A stretch of DNA of 64,000 nt, from the NCBI RefSeq assembly GCF_000317575.1, contig NC_019748.1:372001-436000 (forward strand). The letters run 5' to 3'. Source of the stretch: Stanieria cyanosphaera PCC 7437. Lineage in GTDB: Bacteria > Cyanobacteriota > Cyanobacteriia > Cyanobacteriales > Xenococcaceae. The notes under the pieces were generated by a model. That model made no database searches. It was not told where the DNA came from and was given only the letters and a program-made list of their open reading frames with translations. Numbering within the stretch: the stretch's first letter is position 1; each line of letters opens with the position of its first letter. The position numbers and the translations under genes were made by a program. Shown here one piece after another: positions 48,032-57,662 of this stretch.

Positions 48032-50665
48032 ATGGCTGACTCCCTCCAGTACTTTAGCGGTAGCGACATCCGCGATAAATTTCTGAAATTCTTTGAAGAA
48101 AAACAACACAAAATCTTACCCAGTGCATCCTTAGTACCAGAAGATCCCACAGTACTATTAACTATAGCAGGGATGTTACCTTTTAAACCTATCTTTCTCG
48201 GACAACAAAAAGCACCCCAACCCCGCGCTACTACTTCCCAAAAATGTATCCGCACCAATGATATCGAAAATGTGGGACGTACTGCCAGACATCATACTTT
48301 CTTTGAGATGTTGGGTAATTTTAGCTTTGGGGATTATTTTAAAGAACAAGCTATACAATGGGCGTGGGAACTTTCTACAGAAGTATTTGGTTTGCCACCA
48401 GAAAGAATAGTTGTCAGCGTTTTTGAAGAAGATGATGAAGCCTTTGCTATTTGGCGAGATCGAATAGGAATTCCTGCACACCGCATTCAACGCATGGGAG
48501 AAGATGATAACTTCTGGGTTTCTGGCCCTACAGGCCCTTGTGGTCCTTGTTCAGAATTATATTATGATTTTCATCCAGAATTAGGGGATAAGAAAATTGA
48601 TTTGGAAGATGATACCAGGTTTATCGAGTTTTATAACTTGGTATTTATGCAATACAATCGCGATGTGGATGGCAATTTAACACCTCTACAAAATAAAAAC
48701 ATTGATACGGGGATGGGTTTAGAGAGAATGGCGCAAATTCTCCAGAAAGTCCCAAATAATTACGAAACTGATTTAATTTTGCCGATTATTAAAACTGCTG
48801 CGGAGATTGCAGGAGTTGATTACACTAAAGCTGATCAAACAACTAAAACATCTTTTAAAGTAATTGGCGATCATGTCCGTGCTGTAGTTCATATGATCGC
48901 AGATGGCATTACTGCGTCGAATACAGATAGAGGATATGTCTTGCGTCGTTTGATTCGACGAGTGATTCGTCATGGTAGATTGATTGGGATAGAAGGAAAC
49001 TTTATTAATCAGGTAGCAGAAACAGCTATTTCTCTCTCGGAGTCTGCCTATCCTAATGTTAGAAAAAGAGAACAATCAATTAAAAACGAATTACAAAGAG
49101 AAGAAAATCAATTCCTCAAGACGTTGGAGAGAGGAGAAAAACTTCTTGCAGAAATATTAGCGAAAAAACCGCAACAGATTTCTGGTGTTGATGCGTTTAC
49201 TCTTTATGACACCTATGGTTTTCCTTTGGAATTAACTCAAGAAATCGCAGAAGAACAAGGTTTGACTGTTGATGTAGAGGGATTTAATGCAGAGATGGAG
49301 CAACAGCGCGATCGCGCCAGAGAAGCACATCAAACGATCGATCTTACTGTTCAAGGTAGCATAGATCAGCTGGCAGAACATATTCATTCAACTCAATTTT
49401 TGGGTTATAAACAACTACAAGTAACAGCTAAGGTAGAAGCTTTGTTAGTTGAAGGAAAATCGGTTGAAAAGGCAGAAGCTGGCACAGAAGTACAAATAAT
49501 TTTGGATCAAACTCCTTTTTATGCTGAGTCTGGAGGACAAATTGGTGATAAGGGTTATCTATCTGGGGATAATCTCTTAATTCGGATCGAAGATGTGCAA
49601 AAAGAGTCTGGTTTCTTTGTTCATTATGGCAAGATTGAACGAGGTACTCTTGCTGTAAATGATACAGTTAATGCAACTATCGATCGCGCTTGTCGTCGTC
49701 GTCTTCAGGCAAATCATACCGCAACTCATTTATTACAAGCTGCTTTAAGGAAAGTTGTAGATGATTCTATTTCTCAAGCAGGTTCGTTAGTAGACTTTGA
49801 TCGCCTTCGTTTCGATTTTCACTGTCCCCGTGCATTAAAAGCAGAAGAAATTCAGCAGGTAGAAGATTTAGTTAATAGTTGGATTTCTGAGGCACACGAA
49901 GCGGATGTAAATATTATGCCTTTAGAAGAAGCCAAAGCTAAAGGCGCGATCGCTATGTTTGGAGAAAAATACGATTCGGAGGTTAGAGTAATCGATTTTC
50001 CTGGCGTTTCGATGGAACTTTGTGGTGGTACTCACGTACACAACACTGCCGAAATTGGCATTTTTAAAATCATTTCCGAAACAGGTATTTCTTCAGGAAT
50101 TAGAAGGATCGAAGCGGTAGCTGGTGCATCGGTTTTAGACTACTTAAATGTTAGAGATAAAGTAGTTAAAGAATTGAGCGATCGCTTTAAAGCCAAACCC
50201 GAAGAAATTAGCGATCGAGTTAACAATTTACAAGCAGAATTAAAGGCAACTCAAAAAGAATTGGAAGCAGCAAAACAAGAATTAGCTGTTGCTAAATCAG
50301 ATGGTTTATTATCTCAAGCAGAATCTGTTGGTGAGTTCAAAATCTTAGTAGCAAATATGGGTGATATGGATGCTAAATCTTTACAAGCTGCTGCGGAAAG
50401 ATTGCAACAAAAATTAGGAGAATCCGCCGTAGTTTTAGCTTCAATTCCTGAAGCAGGAAAAGTAAGTTTAGTTGCTGCTTTTAGTCAGAAAATAATTAAA
50501 GAAAAACAATTACAAGCTGGTAAATTTATCGGTGTAATTGCTAAAATTTGTGGTGGTGGAGGTGGTGGCAGACCAAATCTGGCACAAGCTGGCGGAAGAG
50601 ATGCGAGTAAGTTAGGTGAAGCTTTGGATACAGCGAAGCAGCAATTAATTGAAGGTTTGAAGTAA
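48032..50665 (+). CDS. alaS: Alanyl-tRNA synthetase
   Basis: Charges tRNA-Ala and edits mischarged Ser/Gly. The 877-residue protein has the aminoacylation domain ([41 protein letters not shown]-like [20 protein letters not shown]). The editing domain has zinc-binding His562-His566 (NHTATH) and Cys664-His668 (CGGTH). The C-terminal oligomerisation domain ends with the glycine-rich [16 protein letters not shown]. Length and start are normal. It is a single gene with a clear terminator. Confidence 0.98.
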   Translation: MADSLQYFSGSDIRDKFLKFFEEKQHKILPSASLVPEDPTVLLTIAGMLPFKPIFLGQQKAPQPRATTSQKCIRTNDIENVGRTARHHTFFEMLGNFSFGDYFKEQAIQWAWELSTEVFGLPPERIVVSVFEEDDEAFAIWRDRIGIPAHRIQRMGEDDNFWVSGPTGPCGPCSELYYDFHPELGDKKIDLEDDTRFIEFYNLVFMQYNRDVDGNLTPLQNKNIDTGMGLERMAQILQKVPNNYETDLILPIIKTAAEIAGVDYTKADQTTKTSFKVIGDHVRAVVHMIADGITASNTDRGYVLRRLIRRVIRHGRLIGIEGNFINQVAETAISLSESAYPNVRKREQSIKNELQREENQFLKTLERGEKLLAEILAKKPQQISGVDAFTLYDTYGFPLELTQEIAEEQGLTVDVEGFNAEMEQQRDRAREAHQTIDLTVQGSIDQLAEHIHSTQFLGYKQLQVTAKVEALLVEGKSVEKAEAGTEVQIILDQTPFYAESGGQIGDKGYLSGDNLLIRIEDVQKESGFFVHYGKIERGTLAVNDTVNATIDRACRRRLQANHTATHLLQAALRKVVDDSISQAGSLVDFDRLRFDFHCPRALKAEEIQQVEDLVNSWISEAHEADVNIMPLEEAKAKGAIAMFGEKYDSEVRVIDFPGVSMELCGGTHVHNTAEIGIFKIISETGISSGIRRIEAVAGASVLDYLNVRDKVVKELSDRFKAKPEEISDRVNNLQAELKATQKELEAAKQELAVAKSDGLLSQAESVGEFKILVANMGDMDAKSLQAAAERLQQKLGESAVVLASIPEAGKVSLVAAFSQKIIKEKQLQAGKFIGVIAKICGGGGGGRPNLAQAGGRDASKLGEALDTAKQQLIEGLK

Positions 50666-50672
50666 GTTTTTG

Positions 50673-50696
50673 GGTGGGTTAATTCCCACCTTTTTT
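50673..50696 (+). terminator. Rho-independent terminator of alaS
   Basis: GGTGGG and CCCACC form a perfect six-pair stem with a TTAATT loop, followed directly by six T. It starts 8 bases after the alaS stop. It is the clearest intrinsic terminator in the window. Confidence 0.88.
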
Positions 50697-50828
50697 ATAT
50701 TTAAAAATGAAAATATTAACTCATCTTTTAAATTATCCTGAACTTACTAATACGGAGGATGCTATCTAGAAACATTACCAACTCCCGAACAAGTTTAAAA
50801 TTTCAAAAATACAGATTTGAACTTGAGA

Positions 50829-51500
50829 TTAAATATCTCCCCACTTCCGCAAAAGATTAGCAATACTTTTGGAAAGTAAATCAAACTCTGAAGTTTTTCC
50901 TTCTCTGGCAAAAATACTACGTCTAGCTGTCTCTAAATCAAACAGAATTTCTCTTTCACTTGCTTCTCTAATTAAACTTTGTACCCAACCTACTACTACT
51001 AAACGAGTTCCTTTTGTTACTTTTTCAACTCGATGCAAAGTAGTCGAAGGATAGACAATTGCTGCACCAGCATCCAATTTATAAGCTTTTTCATCGTCGG
51101 CACTTTCAATAATTAATTCTCCCCCCTCATAAGTCGCAGAAGATTGTAAAAATAAGGTAAAAGAAACATCCGAACGATAAATAGTCGAACTTCCCATGAA
51201 GGCATTATCTACATGGCGATCATAAGACATTCCTACTTGATAGCGACTAAAAAGCAGAGAATGAATTGCTTTGGGATGAATAGCAGTTTGAAATAAAGCA
51301 TTTCGATTTAATGCGCTAACGACTTTTTCTTTTAATTTTTTAACTTGAGTAGTTCCTTGTTTTAACTGCTGATTGTTTTTAACTAATTTGGCGTGCCATC
51401 CTGCGGTTAGTTTACCATCCACAAATTCGGCTTCTGCCAGAGTAGTAGTAATTTCTGTTAATTCTTCTGGAGTGAGCAAGTTAGGAATTGAAAAAATCAT
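50829..51500 (-). CDS. PKHD-type Fe(II)/2-oxoglutarate dioxygenase
   Basis: A 223-residue hydroxylase of the PiuC/PKHD family. The iron-binding facial triad is visible: His and Asp in YDRHVDNAFM, the distal His in YPSTTLHRVEKV, and the 2-oxoglutarate Arg in TKGTRLVVVGW. The N-terminus reads MIFSIPNLLTPEEL as usual. In other bacteria such genes are often iron-responsive and lie beside siderophore receptors. Here they neighbour a secreted GGE-repeat protein and a multicopper oxidase. The substrate is unknown. A start at 51500 fits family length. Confidence 0.92.
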   Translation of the reverse strand: MIFSIPNLLTPEELTEITTTLAEAEFVDGKLTAGWHAKLVKNNQQLKQGTTQVKKLKEKVVSALNRNALFQTAIHPKAIHSLLFSRYQVGMSYDRHVDNAFMGSSTIYRSDVSFTLFLQSSATYEGGELIIESADDEKAYKLDAGAAIVYPSTTLHRVEKVTKGTRLVVVGWVQSLIREASEREILFDLETARRSIFAREGKTSEFDLLSKSIANLLRKWGDI

Positions 51501-51576
51501 TGAATTTAACCAAAATAAGCAAATAATATGAAAAATACAAGATTAATAAACTGCTTTTACCCCAGAAGCACAATAT

Positions 51577-52440
51577 TTATTTATTTAATTCAATTACCGA
51601 AACTAATCCATAAACTTCTGAACTAGATTTAATCGGAGTTTCAGGAGGTGTTACCGAAGGCCAAGCAGTTTTGAGATCTGCTAAAGTATCGAGAATAACT
51701 TGATGATTGTCAGGTTTTTCTTGACTCATTTGATCGCTAATATTTTGATAAAGTTGTTCGCTATAAAGAACAAATCCTCTAGAGTCTTGATATTCTTCTA
51801 CTTCAACAAATTTATTATCCGCGATCGCTGCTTTGTATTCATCTGCTGCAGTTTTTAATAGTTCTGAGATCACATCCATGACAAATTCAGGAGATTGTAA
51901 TTGCTCTTGAGGTATAGCAGCAATAGCCTGATCGATTGAGTCCATCGATTTGTTAAACGATTCTTTCATCTGAGGAGAATCTGGTGCTGATTTTGATAAA
52001 TCTTGCATTTCTGTTAAAGTAGCTCTAAAATCAGGTACGTTACGCTCTGGTAATTCTGTTTCAATTGCACTATATAATTCTTCAACAGGATGTGCGATGT
52101 GAACTTCTGCTTCGGTATAGTTACCTGCTGCAAGTAATTCTTCGGCGACGATTAAATGACCTTTCATTAATCCTAATGTAGTTACATAATCAACATCAGG
52201 GTTACCACTGCTTGTAGCAGCTTCACCACCTTCACCGCCTTCACCACCTTCACCGCCTTCACCGCCTTCACCACCTTCACCCCCATGAGTGCCTTGAGCT
52301 AAAAAGGGTAAAGTTTCAGAAGTTGATTGATTAAATATTTCGCGATCGCTAGTATTAGTAGCCAAAGCACTACTAACACCGATACTAGTTGCAAAACTTA
52401 CCGCTAAAAATAATTCTACGGGTTTTAATTGCTTGGTCAT
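51577..52440 (-). CDS. Secreted protein with (GGE)7 tract and helical C-terminal domain
   Basis: A 287-residue protein with a signal peptide (LFLAVSFATSIGVSSALA). After a short spacer comes the run THGGEGGEGG..., seven Gly-Gly-Glu units (about residues 53-73). The following 210 residues are helical and acidic (VTTLGLMKGHLIVAEELLAA; HIAHPVEELYSAIETELPER), with several His and Glu residues that could bind metal. I do not know a named family. The downstream domain loosely recalls imelysin-like iron proteins, but I cannot support that. It lies 90 bases behind the multicopper oxidase on the same strand and is probably cotranscribed with it. A role in metal handling is inference. Confidence 0.75.
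   Translation of the reverse strand: MTKQLKPVELFLAVSFATSIGVSSALATNTSDREIFNQSTSETLPFLAQGTHGGEGGEGGEGGEGGEGGEGGEAATSSGNPDVDYVTTLGLMKGHLIVAEELLAAGNYTEAEVHIAHPVEELYSAIETELPERNVPDFRATLTEMQDLSKSAPDSPQMKESFNKSMDSIDQAIAAIPQEQLQSPEFVMDVISELLKTAADEYKAAIADNKFVEVEEYQDSRGFVLYSEQLYQNISDQMSQEKPDNHQVILDTLADLKTAWPSVTPPETPIKSSSEVYGLVSVIELNK
52222..52284. repeat. Seven 9-bp coding repeats (TTCACCNCC)
   Basis: Seven back-to-back copies of TTCACC(A/G/C)CC encode the Gly-Gly-Glu tract of the protein at 51577. Only the seventh base varies (A, G or C), all silent changes. Near-perfect tandem units of this sort can gain or lose copies by replication slippage. Confidence 0.9.
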
Positions 52441-52530
52441 AATAATTGATAATTTATATCAGTGCTGAAGTGATAGAGTACTGGTAATGCTATTCCTTGT
52501 CAATTATTAGGAAATAATTCTTTGTGAGAG

Positions 52531-53532
52531 TTAACTAGAAATAACCTCAAACCAACCCATACAACCGTTTTCAGCAATGTAATCTTGATGGGGATGAAAC
52601 ATATATCGACCAGGATAAGTATAAGTAAACTCTATAATATGCCGTTCTGCTGTACCAAGAGTAATTACATCGCTTTCTTCACAAGGTTTTAAAGTTCTAC
52701 CTGTGCGATAAACTTGAAACATATTGGCATGAATATGAAAGGTGATGGCTGGATCGAACTCAATCATATTCAATAGATAAATTCGGATTAATTGATTTTG
52801 ATAAATAGCGATCGGATTATCTCGGTAGAAATTAGGAATGCCATTAAAAGCATAAAGTTCATTTTGTTCGTTATCATCTAAGTCATAACCACTCATCACC
52901 AAAACCATCTCATCAGCAGGTGGACGACCTTGAGGTGGATCTACAATTAGTAAACCATATAACCCCTTGCTGATATGACGAGTAATCGGCGCCACATGGC
53001 AGTGATAAGGATGAACACCATAAGGTTTAGCCTCAAATTCATAAACTGTTGTCTCACCACGACGAATTGGTTCAATACCATCCATTTCAGATCGATGGAC
53101 TCCATGAAAGTGAATACTATGGGAACTCCCATCTTCGTTATGGAAAATCACCCGAATTATTTCACCTTCTTTAGCTCTAAAAGTAGGACCCGGTACGCGA
53201 TTATTTAAACTCCAACTAACAAAAGAAATAGCACTATTGAGTTGAATTGGAGAGCTATTGGCAGTTACTTCAAATTCTCTGATCGTACGTCCATTTTCTC
53301 GTTTAACTTTGCCATAATCAAAGTCTCGCAAGACAGACATGGGATTAAACCCTAGATTAGAAGTAGAAGTAGTTTCTTTGATGGGTGGAATTTTGACAGC
53401 AGCTAAAGAACGATTATTTTGTAGAGCGATCGCTGTTCCTAGTGCCGAAGCTCCTAATACTGTAACCCCTCGCACCAATAACTGACGACGTGTCCAGGAG
53501 TTTTGATTAATAAGTTTATATGAAGGTAGCAT
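52531..53532 (-). CDS. Two-domain multicopper oxidase, Tat-exported
   Basis: A copper oxidase of about 333 residues. The ATG at 53532 is preferred to a TTG 7 codons earlier. The twin-arginine signal reads WTRRQLLVRGVTVLGASALG, so folded export is expected. The first cupredoxin domain has HSIHFHGVH and YHCHVAPITRHISKGLYG, the second has FHIHANMF and FHPHQDYIAENGCMGWFEV. The Cys of the blue copper site is present only in domain 1 (HCH); domain 2 has HPH in its place. Small trimeric laccases and copper nitrite reductases share this build. The HCH motif argues for an oxidase. A role in copper or iron oxidation is possible. Confidence 0.88.
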   Translation of the reverse strand: MLPSYKLINQNSWTRRQLLVRGVTVLGASALGTAIALQNNRSLAAVKIPPIKETTSTSNLGFNPMSVLRDFDYGKVKRENGRTIREFEVTANSSPIQLNSAISFVSWSLNNRVPGPTFRAKEGEIIRVIFHNEDGSSHSIHFHGVHRSEMDGIEPIRRGETTVYEFEAKPYGVHPYHCHVAPITRHISKGLYGLLIVDPPQGRPPADEMVLVMSGYDLDDNEQNELYAFNGIPNFYRDNPIAIYQNQLIRIYLLNMIEFDPAITFHIHANMFQVYRTGRTLKPCEESDVITLGTAERHIIEFTYTYPGRYMFHPHQDYIAENGCMGWFEVISS

Positions 53533-53723
53533 TAATGAATGAATGTTATACAAGTCACCTAAATAATTTAGGTTTTATTGCAAATTATTTTAAATAAAGT
53601 TCAATTTAACTAATACCATATTTGGTTGGAAAAGATAACTTGTTGAGAGTTGTCATTAAATAATTAGTTTATTGATTAAAATTTTGGGATATAAAATTTG
53701 CCAAATATCTCAAATAATCTATT

Positions 53724-54929
53724 ATGAGCGCAACCAATCTTAAACCAGTCGAGCCTGTCAATTTAGGAAGATGGTTAAAGAACAATCTGTTTAGTAGTTG
53801 GCACAATACTCTTCTGACTCTTGTTAGTTTATCTCTTATTTATTGGCTGGGATTAGGGTTGATTCGTTGGGCATTTTTTCAAGCTCAATGGCAAGTAATA
53901 GATGCTAATTTGCGCTTATTTTTTATTGGTCGTTATCCTGTTAAAGATATCTGGCGAACTTGGGCAACATTAGGTGTAATTGTTGGTTTGGGAGGTATTT
54001 CCTGGGGTGTTTTGGCTCAAGCAACTGCTAATTTATTTAATCGCCGAATTTTAATTATTTTAGGCATTATTACTGCTACTTGTATTGCCGTTGCTATACC
54101 TGCGGGACAACAATCTAGTTTAATCCTAGTAGGGATGGTAATTGAATTTGCGATCGCAGCAGTTCTTGGTAAGCAATTAAATAAAACAATACCTCAATTA
54201 AGAAGTTGGTTACCTTTACTTTGGTTACTGGCTTTTTTTCTCAATCTTTGGCTACTTTTGGGGGTAAGTAACGTTAAATTAGATAATCTGAGCGGACTGA
54301 TTTTAACTATTCTTGTAGCAGTGGTTAGTATTGTTCTTTGTTTTCCGCTAGGAGTTTTGTTAGCTTTGGGAAGACAAAGCAATTTACCAATCATTAGATG
54401 GCTATCAATTGCTTATATTGAAGTAATTCGGGGTTTACCTTTAATCGGAATTTTGTTCATGGCACAGGTAATGTTACCTTTAGTATTACCTAGTTATATT
54501 AGACCAGACCGAGTTGTTAGAGCGATCGCAGGATTTACAATTTTTAGTTCTGCTTATTTGGCAGAAAATGTTCGTGGTGGTTTGCAATCAATTCCTCGCG
54601 GACAAACCGAAGCAGCTAAAGCTTTAGGTTTAAATCCTGTTTTAACTTTAGTATTTATTATTTTGCCTCAAGCTCTCAAGGCAGTCATTCCCAGTATTGT
54701 GGGACAATTTATCAGTTTGTTTAAAGATACATCTTTACTAGCAATTGTCGGATTAGTGGATTTACTCGGTATTTCCCAAGCAATTTTGGCTAATCCTAAG
54801 TTTTTGGGACGTTATGGAGAAGTATATCTATTTATTGCTACTATTTATTGGATTTGTTGTTATTCAATGTCCATTGCTTCTAGAAAATTAGAACAACAAT
54901 TAGGTACTTCTAGCCATCAGGGAAGATGA
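53724..54929 (+). CDS. Polar amino acid ABC transporter permease
   Basis: A 401-residue inner-membrane permease of the HisMQ/GlnP family, resembling the long AapM/BztC-like subunits (NatH type in cyanobacteria). The N-terminal half has about five helices, and the transport domain starts near residue 190 (GLILTILVAVVSIVLCFPLG). YIEVIRGLPLIGILF and the EAA loop GQTEAAKALGLNPVLTLVFI followed by ILPQALKAVIPSI are diagnostic. No binding protein, partner permease or ATPase is next to it. The other subunits must be encoded elsewhere or the gene is an orphan. Confidence 0.88.
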   Translation: MSATNLKPVEPVNLGRWLKNNLFSSWHNTLLTLVSLSLIYWLGLGLIRWAFFQAQWQVIDANLRLFFIGRYPVKDIWRTWATLGVIVGLGGISWGVLAQATANLFNRRILIILGIITATCIAVAIPAGQQSSLILVGMVIEFAIAAVLGKQLNKTIPQLRSWLPLLWLLAFFLNLWLLLGVSNVKLDNLSGLILTILVAVVSIVLCFPLGVLLALGRQSNLPIIRWLSIAYIEVIRGLPLIGILFMAQVMLPLVLPSYIRPDRVVRAIAGFTIFSSAYLAENVRGGLQSIPRGQTEAAKALGLNPVLTLVFIILPQALKAVIPSIVGQFISLFKDTSLLAIVGLVDLLGISQAILANPKFLGRYGEVYLFIATIYWICCYSMSIASRKLEQQLGTSSHQGR

Positions 54930-54942
54930 GTAAAAGGCAATT

Positions 54943-54970
54943 GTAGAGACGTTCCATGGAACGTTTCTAC
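54943..54970. repeat. 28-bp palindrome (family with GTTCCATGGAAC core)
   Basis: Arms GTAGAGACGTTCC and GGAACGTTTCTAC with an AT centre (NcoI-like CCATGG), 13 bases after the permease stop and between two convergent genes. One arm position differs from perfect pairing. Confidence 0.75.
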
Positions 54971-55011
54971 TGATAACTGGTATGTGTTTTACTAACCTGA
55001 AAATTGCTGGA

Positions 55012-55413
55012 TTAAAATTTGAAGCCAATTTTTCCATTAATACCACGAATCGAATGATAACCACCGCCAAAGAAAAAATTACCAGGAGGATTAATATGTA
55101 CGCCTCCAGAATAAGCCACAGTATCATCACCAGAATAAATACCTAAACCAACGTAAGGAGAAACAACAGGCAAAGGAAAGAAAGTTAAAATATCTCCTCC
55201 TGTTGCACCTTCTTCTCCTGTACCTACTTCCACACCGAAATTGAGTAATCTAACTCCAGCACCATAACTAATATCATCATCCTTAGTACCCACTGTTCCC
55301 CAAACTTGAGGTAACAACTGACTAGCAGCAGGTTTGGGAAGAATAACGGTAAAGTTTGCGATCGCAAGACTTAAAAGACCAACTTTGGTGAGATTTTTGA
55401 AGAGTTTAGGCAT
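55012..55413 (-). CDS. Small exported beta-barrel-like protein
   Basis: About 133 residues from the ATG at 55413 (MPKLFKNLTKVGLLSLAIAN), which begins a typical signal peptide ending near KPAASQ. The frame extends 15 codons further to 55458, but that would bury the signal. The mature part is Gly-rich with alternating hydrophobics (GAGVRLLNFGVEVGTG, SPYVGLGIYSG, VAYSGGVHI, FFFGGGYHS) and ends GKIGFKF. A terminal Phe and this pattern suggest outer-membrane beta strands. I know no named family. Function unknown. Confidence 0.7.
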   Translation of the reverse strand: MPKLFKNLTKVGLLSLAIANFTVILPKPAASQLLPQVWGTVGTKDDDISYGAGVRLLNFGVEVGTGEEGATGGDILTFFPLPVVSPYVGLGIYSGDDTVAYSGGVHINPPGNFFFGGGYHSIRGINGKIGFKF

Positions 55414-55585
55414 TTTAAATTGGTGTTTATAACTGATCAGCTTTTTAAGATACACCAAAATAGCAAAAAAATAGATTGCTGCGATTTAATGATCAACAGC
55501 AATTATATTTTTTATAACTAGTCACAACAAGAGCAATGAGATTTAAAGCGATCGCTCGATGAGGAGTAGAACATTAAATCAATTG

Positions 55586-55831
55586 TTAGATTTTGACTCG
55601 TTTCGGAGTTGTTACAGCAGATGAGATTGTCAGTGATTCTTCTACCTGATCTTTTTCGTTGTCGGCAGGTTTTTTATTCAACAACGCGTTGGCAACTACA
55701 TAATCTTTATTACACTCAAAAATGTATTCGCTGTAATCTGCTATATTATCAAGCCCTACGAAATTAAGCCAAATTTCCGCCAATAACCAAAAAGTTATTT
55801 TGATGAGAAACTTGTTGTTTTGCTTGTTCAC
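55586..55831 (-). CDS. Doubtful small ORF
   Basis: An 81-codon frame from a GTG at 55831, starting MNKQNNKFLIKITFWLLAEI. The second half (NALLNKKPADNEKDQVEESL, then TISSAVTTPKRVKI) looks like coding sequence, but there is no ribosome site or domain. Another frame just upstream (NDPNCTVLDRTGRLLGEQAK) also looks protein-like, so this may be the tail of a frameshifted gene. Function unknown. Confidence 0.35.
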   Translation of the reverse strand: MNKQNNKFLIKITFWLLAEIWLNFVGLDNIADYSEYIFECNKDYVVANALLNKKPADNEKDQVEESLTISSAVTTPKRVKI

Positions 55832-56000
55832 CCAATAGTCTGCCAGTTCTGTCTAATACAGTGCAATTGGGATCATTTCTTGAACTCCGTTAAATTACCT
55901 AACTTTTCGTAGTCACTTCCACTTTACCCGTAGAATTGCGTAAATAATTGCTGAAGAGGTCGGATTGCCTATAATTTCCTAAATATTCTTACTTATAGTT
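55832..56000 (-). pseudogene. Possible decayed gene fragments
   Basis: On the minus strand two short open stretches without starts look protein-like: EYLGNYRQSDLFSNYLRNST followed by GKVEVTTKS and a stop (about 55914-56000), then NDPNCTVLDRTGRLLGEQAK followed by QQVSH (about 55800-55886). They are in different frames and are interrupted by stops. No parent gene is recognised. The remainder of the 414-base gap up to the pirin gene holds repeats at 56068-56190. Confidence 0.3.
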
Positions 56001-56067
56001 TTCTCTATATTTTCTTAAGACTATAGCGTTTCTTAATTAAATGAGACACACTCTAAAATACTGGTTT

Positions 56068-56190
56068 TTGTTGATGGTTGATAGTTGATGGTTAGTCGCG
56101 CAGCGCACCTTCGGCTGATGATGACGCGTCATCATCGGGGTTGATTGTTTGTCCCTAATAATTAGTAATTAGTAATTAGTAACTGTTTTA
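56068..56190. repeat. Heptamer repeats flanking a GC-rich palindrome
   Basis: TTGTTGA, TGGTTGA, TAGTTGA, TGGTTAG precede a GC-rich block holding the perfect 20-bp palindrome GATGATGACGCGTCATCATC (56117-56136). Three copies of AATTAGT follow (about 56158-56182). The mosaic of heptamers around a GC-rich hairpin is like that near 47088 and 44704. Confidence 0.7.
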
Positions 56191-56245
56191 GTAACACTAG
56201 AAAAAAGTAGAGGAAATTAATTAACTCCCCCTACTATTAATTAAA

Positions 56246-56944
56246 TTATGCCAAGTCAAACAATAACACTTCTGTATCAGTGACTGCTTGTAGAACTAGT
56301 TCTGATTCTTGACTTACTGCTAAACCATCTCCTGCTTCTACAGAATGACCATTAATTGTTAATTTACCTTCAGTTACTTGTAGCCAAGCAAATCGATTTG
56401 GTAAAAGAGAATAATTAATTGTTTCACCTGATGATAAGCGTGTTGCTAGTAAATCAACGTCTTGATGAATCAACAAAGAACCTTCTCTACTGTCACGACT
56501 AGCTAAAAGTTGCCATTTTCCTTCCCTTTCGGTTACTGAAAATTGTTTTTGTTCGTAACCTGGTTCTAAACCTTGTTGTTCTGGGAAAATCCAAATTTGC
56601 AATAAATGAACGGCTTGATCTGAGGAAAGATTGTATTCACTATGTTGAATTCCTGTACCTGCCGTCATCCGTTGTAATTCCCCTGCGGTAATGGCAGCTT
56701 GATTACCAATACTGTCTCGGTGAGTTAACTCTCCACTCATGACATAGGTAATGATTTCCATATCTTGATGTCCGTGAGTGCCAAAACCAGTACCAGCTTT
56801 GATAATGTCTTCATTGATGACTCTTAATTCACGAAAATGAACGTGACGAGGATCGTAATAGCTACCAAAAGAGAAAGTGTGGTGACTATCTAACCAGCTT
56901 AATTGAACATGACCTCTTTCTTGTCCTGGGCGAATAGTAATCAT
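56246..56944 (-). CDS. Pirin-family protein (quercetinase-like bicupin)
   Basis: A bicupin of 232 residues. The N-terminal cupin keeps all four metal ligands of the YhhW/pirin group: His57, His59 (GTHGHQDMEI), His101 and Glu103 (GIQHSEYN). The C-terminal cupin (about 120-232) ends VLLFDLA and lacks such ligands, as usual. Members show quercetin dioxygenase activity in vitro, but their natural role is unclear. It shares direction with the nitroreductase gene 58 bases upstream, so the pair is probably cotranscribed and may act together in redox or xenobiotic stress. Confidence 0.93.
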   Translation of the reverse strand: MITIRPGQERGHVQLSWLDSHHTFSFGSYYDPRHVHFRELRVINEDIIKAGTGFGTHGHQDMEIITYVMSGELTHRDSIGNQAAITAGELQRMTAGTGIQHSEYNLSSDQAVHLLQIWIFPEQQGLEPGYEQKQFSVTEREGKWQLLASRDSREGSLLIHQDVDLLATRLSSGETINYSLLPNRFAWLQVTEGKLTINGHSVEAGDGLAVSQESELVLQAVTDTEVLLFDLA

Positions 56945-57002
56945 GATTTGACCTCTGCTATGTTGTAGAGATTGGGAAAAATGTAATTAAATTTGATGGG
57001 AT

Positions 57003-57662
57003 TTAAAGATTCAAGCGATCGCCATAAGTTTCGCTGTAACAAACTTGTTCGATCTCAAATCTGCCTCCGTAGGTTTTGAAGGGTTCGTCAGCATATCCCA
57101 TCGGTACTAAACAACAAACATCAACTTCTTCAGGAATGTTAAATGCTTCTTTTACTTGTGCGGTGATAAATCCTTCCATCGGACAACTATCAACACCAAA
57201 GCTTTTAGCTACAATCATTAAATGAGCTACAGCTAACATAGTATGTCGGTTGGTCCATGCTTCTAGAGAACCAAACGAAGTATGATTATCAAATAGTTGA
57301 GGAATTGCCGAACGCAAGTAGTTAGCATAATTGTCGTTCATTGCACCTGCATCGATTCCCAATTGAATAATAGATTCGATGTATTCTAAACGGTTCATCC
57401 TGCGATCTCCGCAACAAATTAACACAACGGGTGCTTCACTAACTTGACGTTGATCGAAAGCACAAGCACGAAGTTTATCTTTATTAGCTTGTTCTTGAAC
57501 CACAATAAAACGCCAAGGTTGTAGATTAAAACCTGAAGGGGAACGAGTTCCTAAACGTAAAATTTCTTGTAATATTTCTGTGGGAATAGGATCGCTTTTA
57601 AATGAACGAGCAGCGCGTCTTTGTTCGATTGCTTCTGTTAAAGTTAATGTTGGTTTAGGCAT
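57003..57662 (-). CDS. Nitroreductase-family flavoprotein
   Basis: An FMN-dependent NAD(P)H oxidoreductase of 219 residues. The N-terminus TEAIEQRRAARSFKSDPIP binds the FMN phosphate through its Arg residues. GTRSPSGFNLQPWRFIVVQE is the second FMN contact, and FGVDSCPMEGF and VPMGYADEPFK follow. The substrate (quinone, nitro compound or other) cannot be told. The divergent LysR gene starts 376 bases away, an arrangement in which LysR proteins often control the enzyme gene. Confidence 0.93.
   Translation of the reverse strand: MPKPTLTLTEAIEQRRAARSFKSDPIPTEILQEILRLGTRSPSGFNLQPWRFIVVQEQANKDKLRACAFDQRQVSEAPVVLICCGDRRMNRLEYIESIIQLGIDAGAMNDNYANYLRSAIPQLFDNHTSFGSLEAWTNRHTMLAVAHLMIVAKSFGVDSCPMEGFITAQVKEAFNIPEEVDVCCLVPMGYADEPFKTYGGRFEIEQVCYSETYGDRLNL

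Noticed and set aside
47890-48258. 122-codon ORF opposite the alaS start
   Set aside because: Overlaps the well-supported alaS 5' end in antisense and has no domain.
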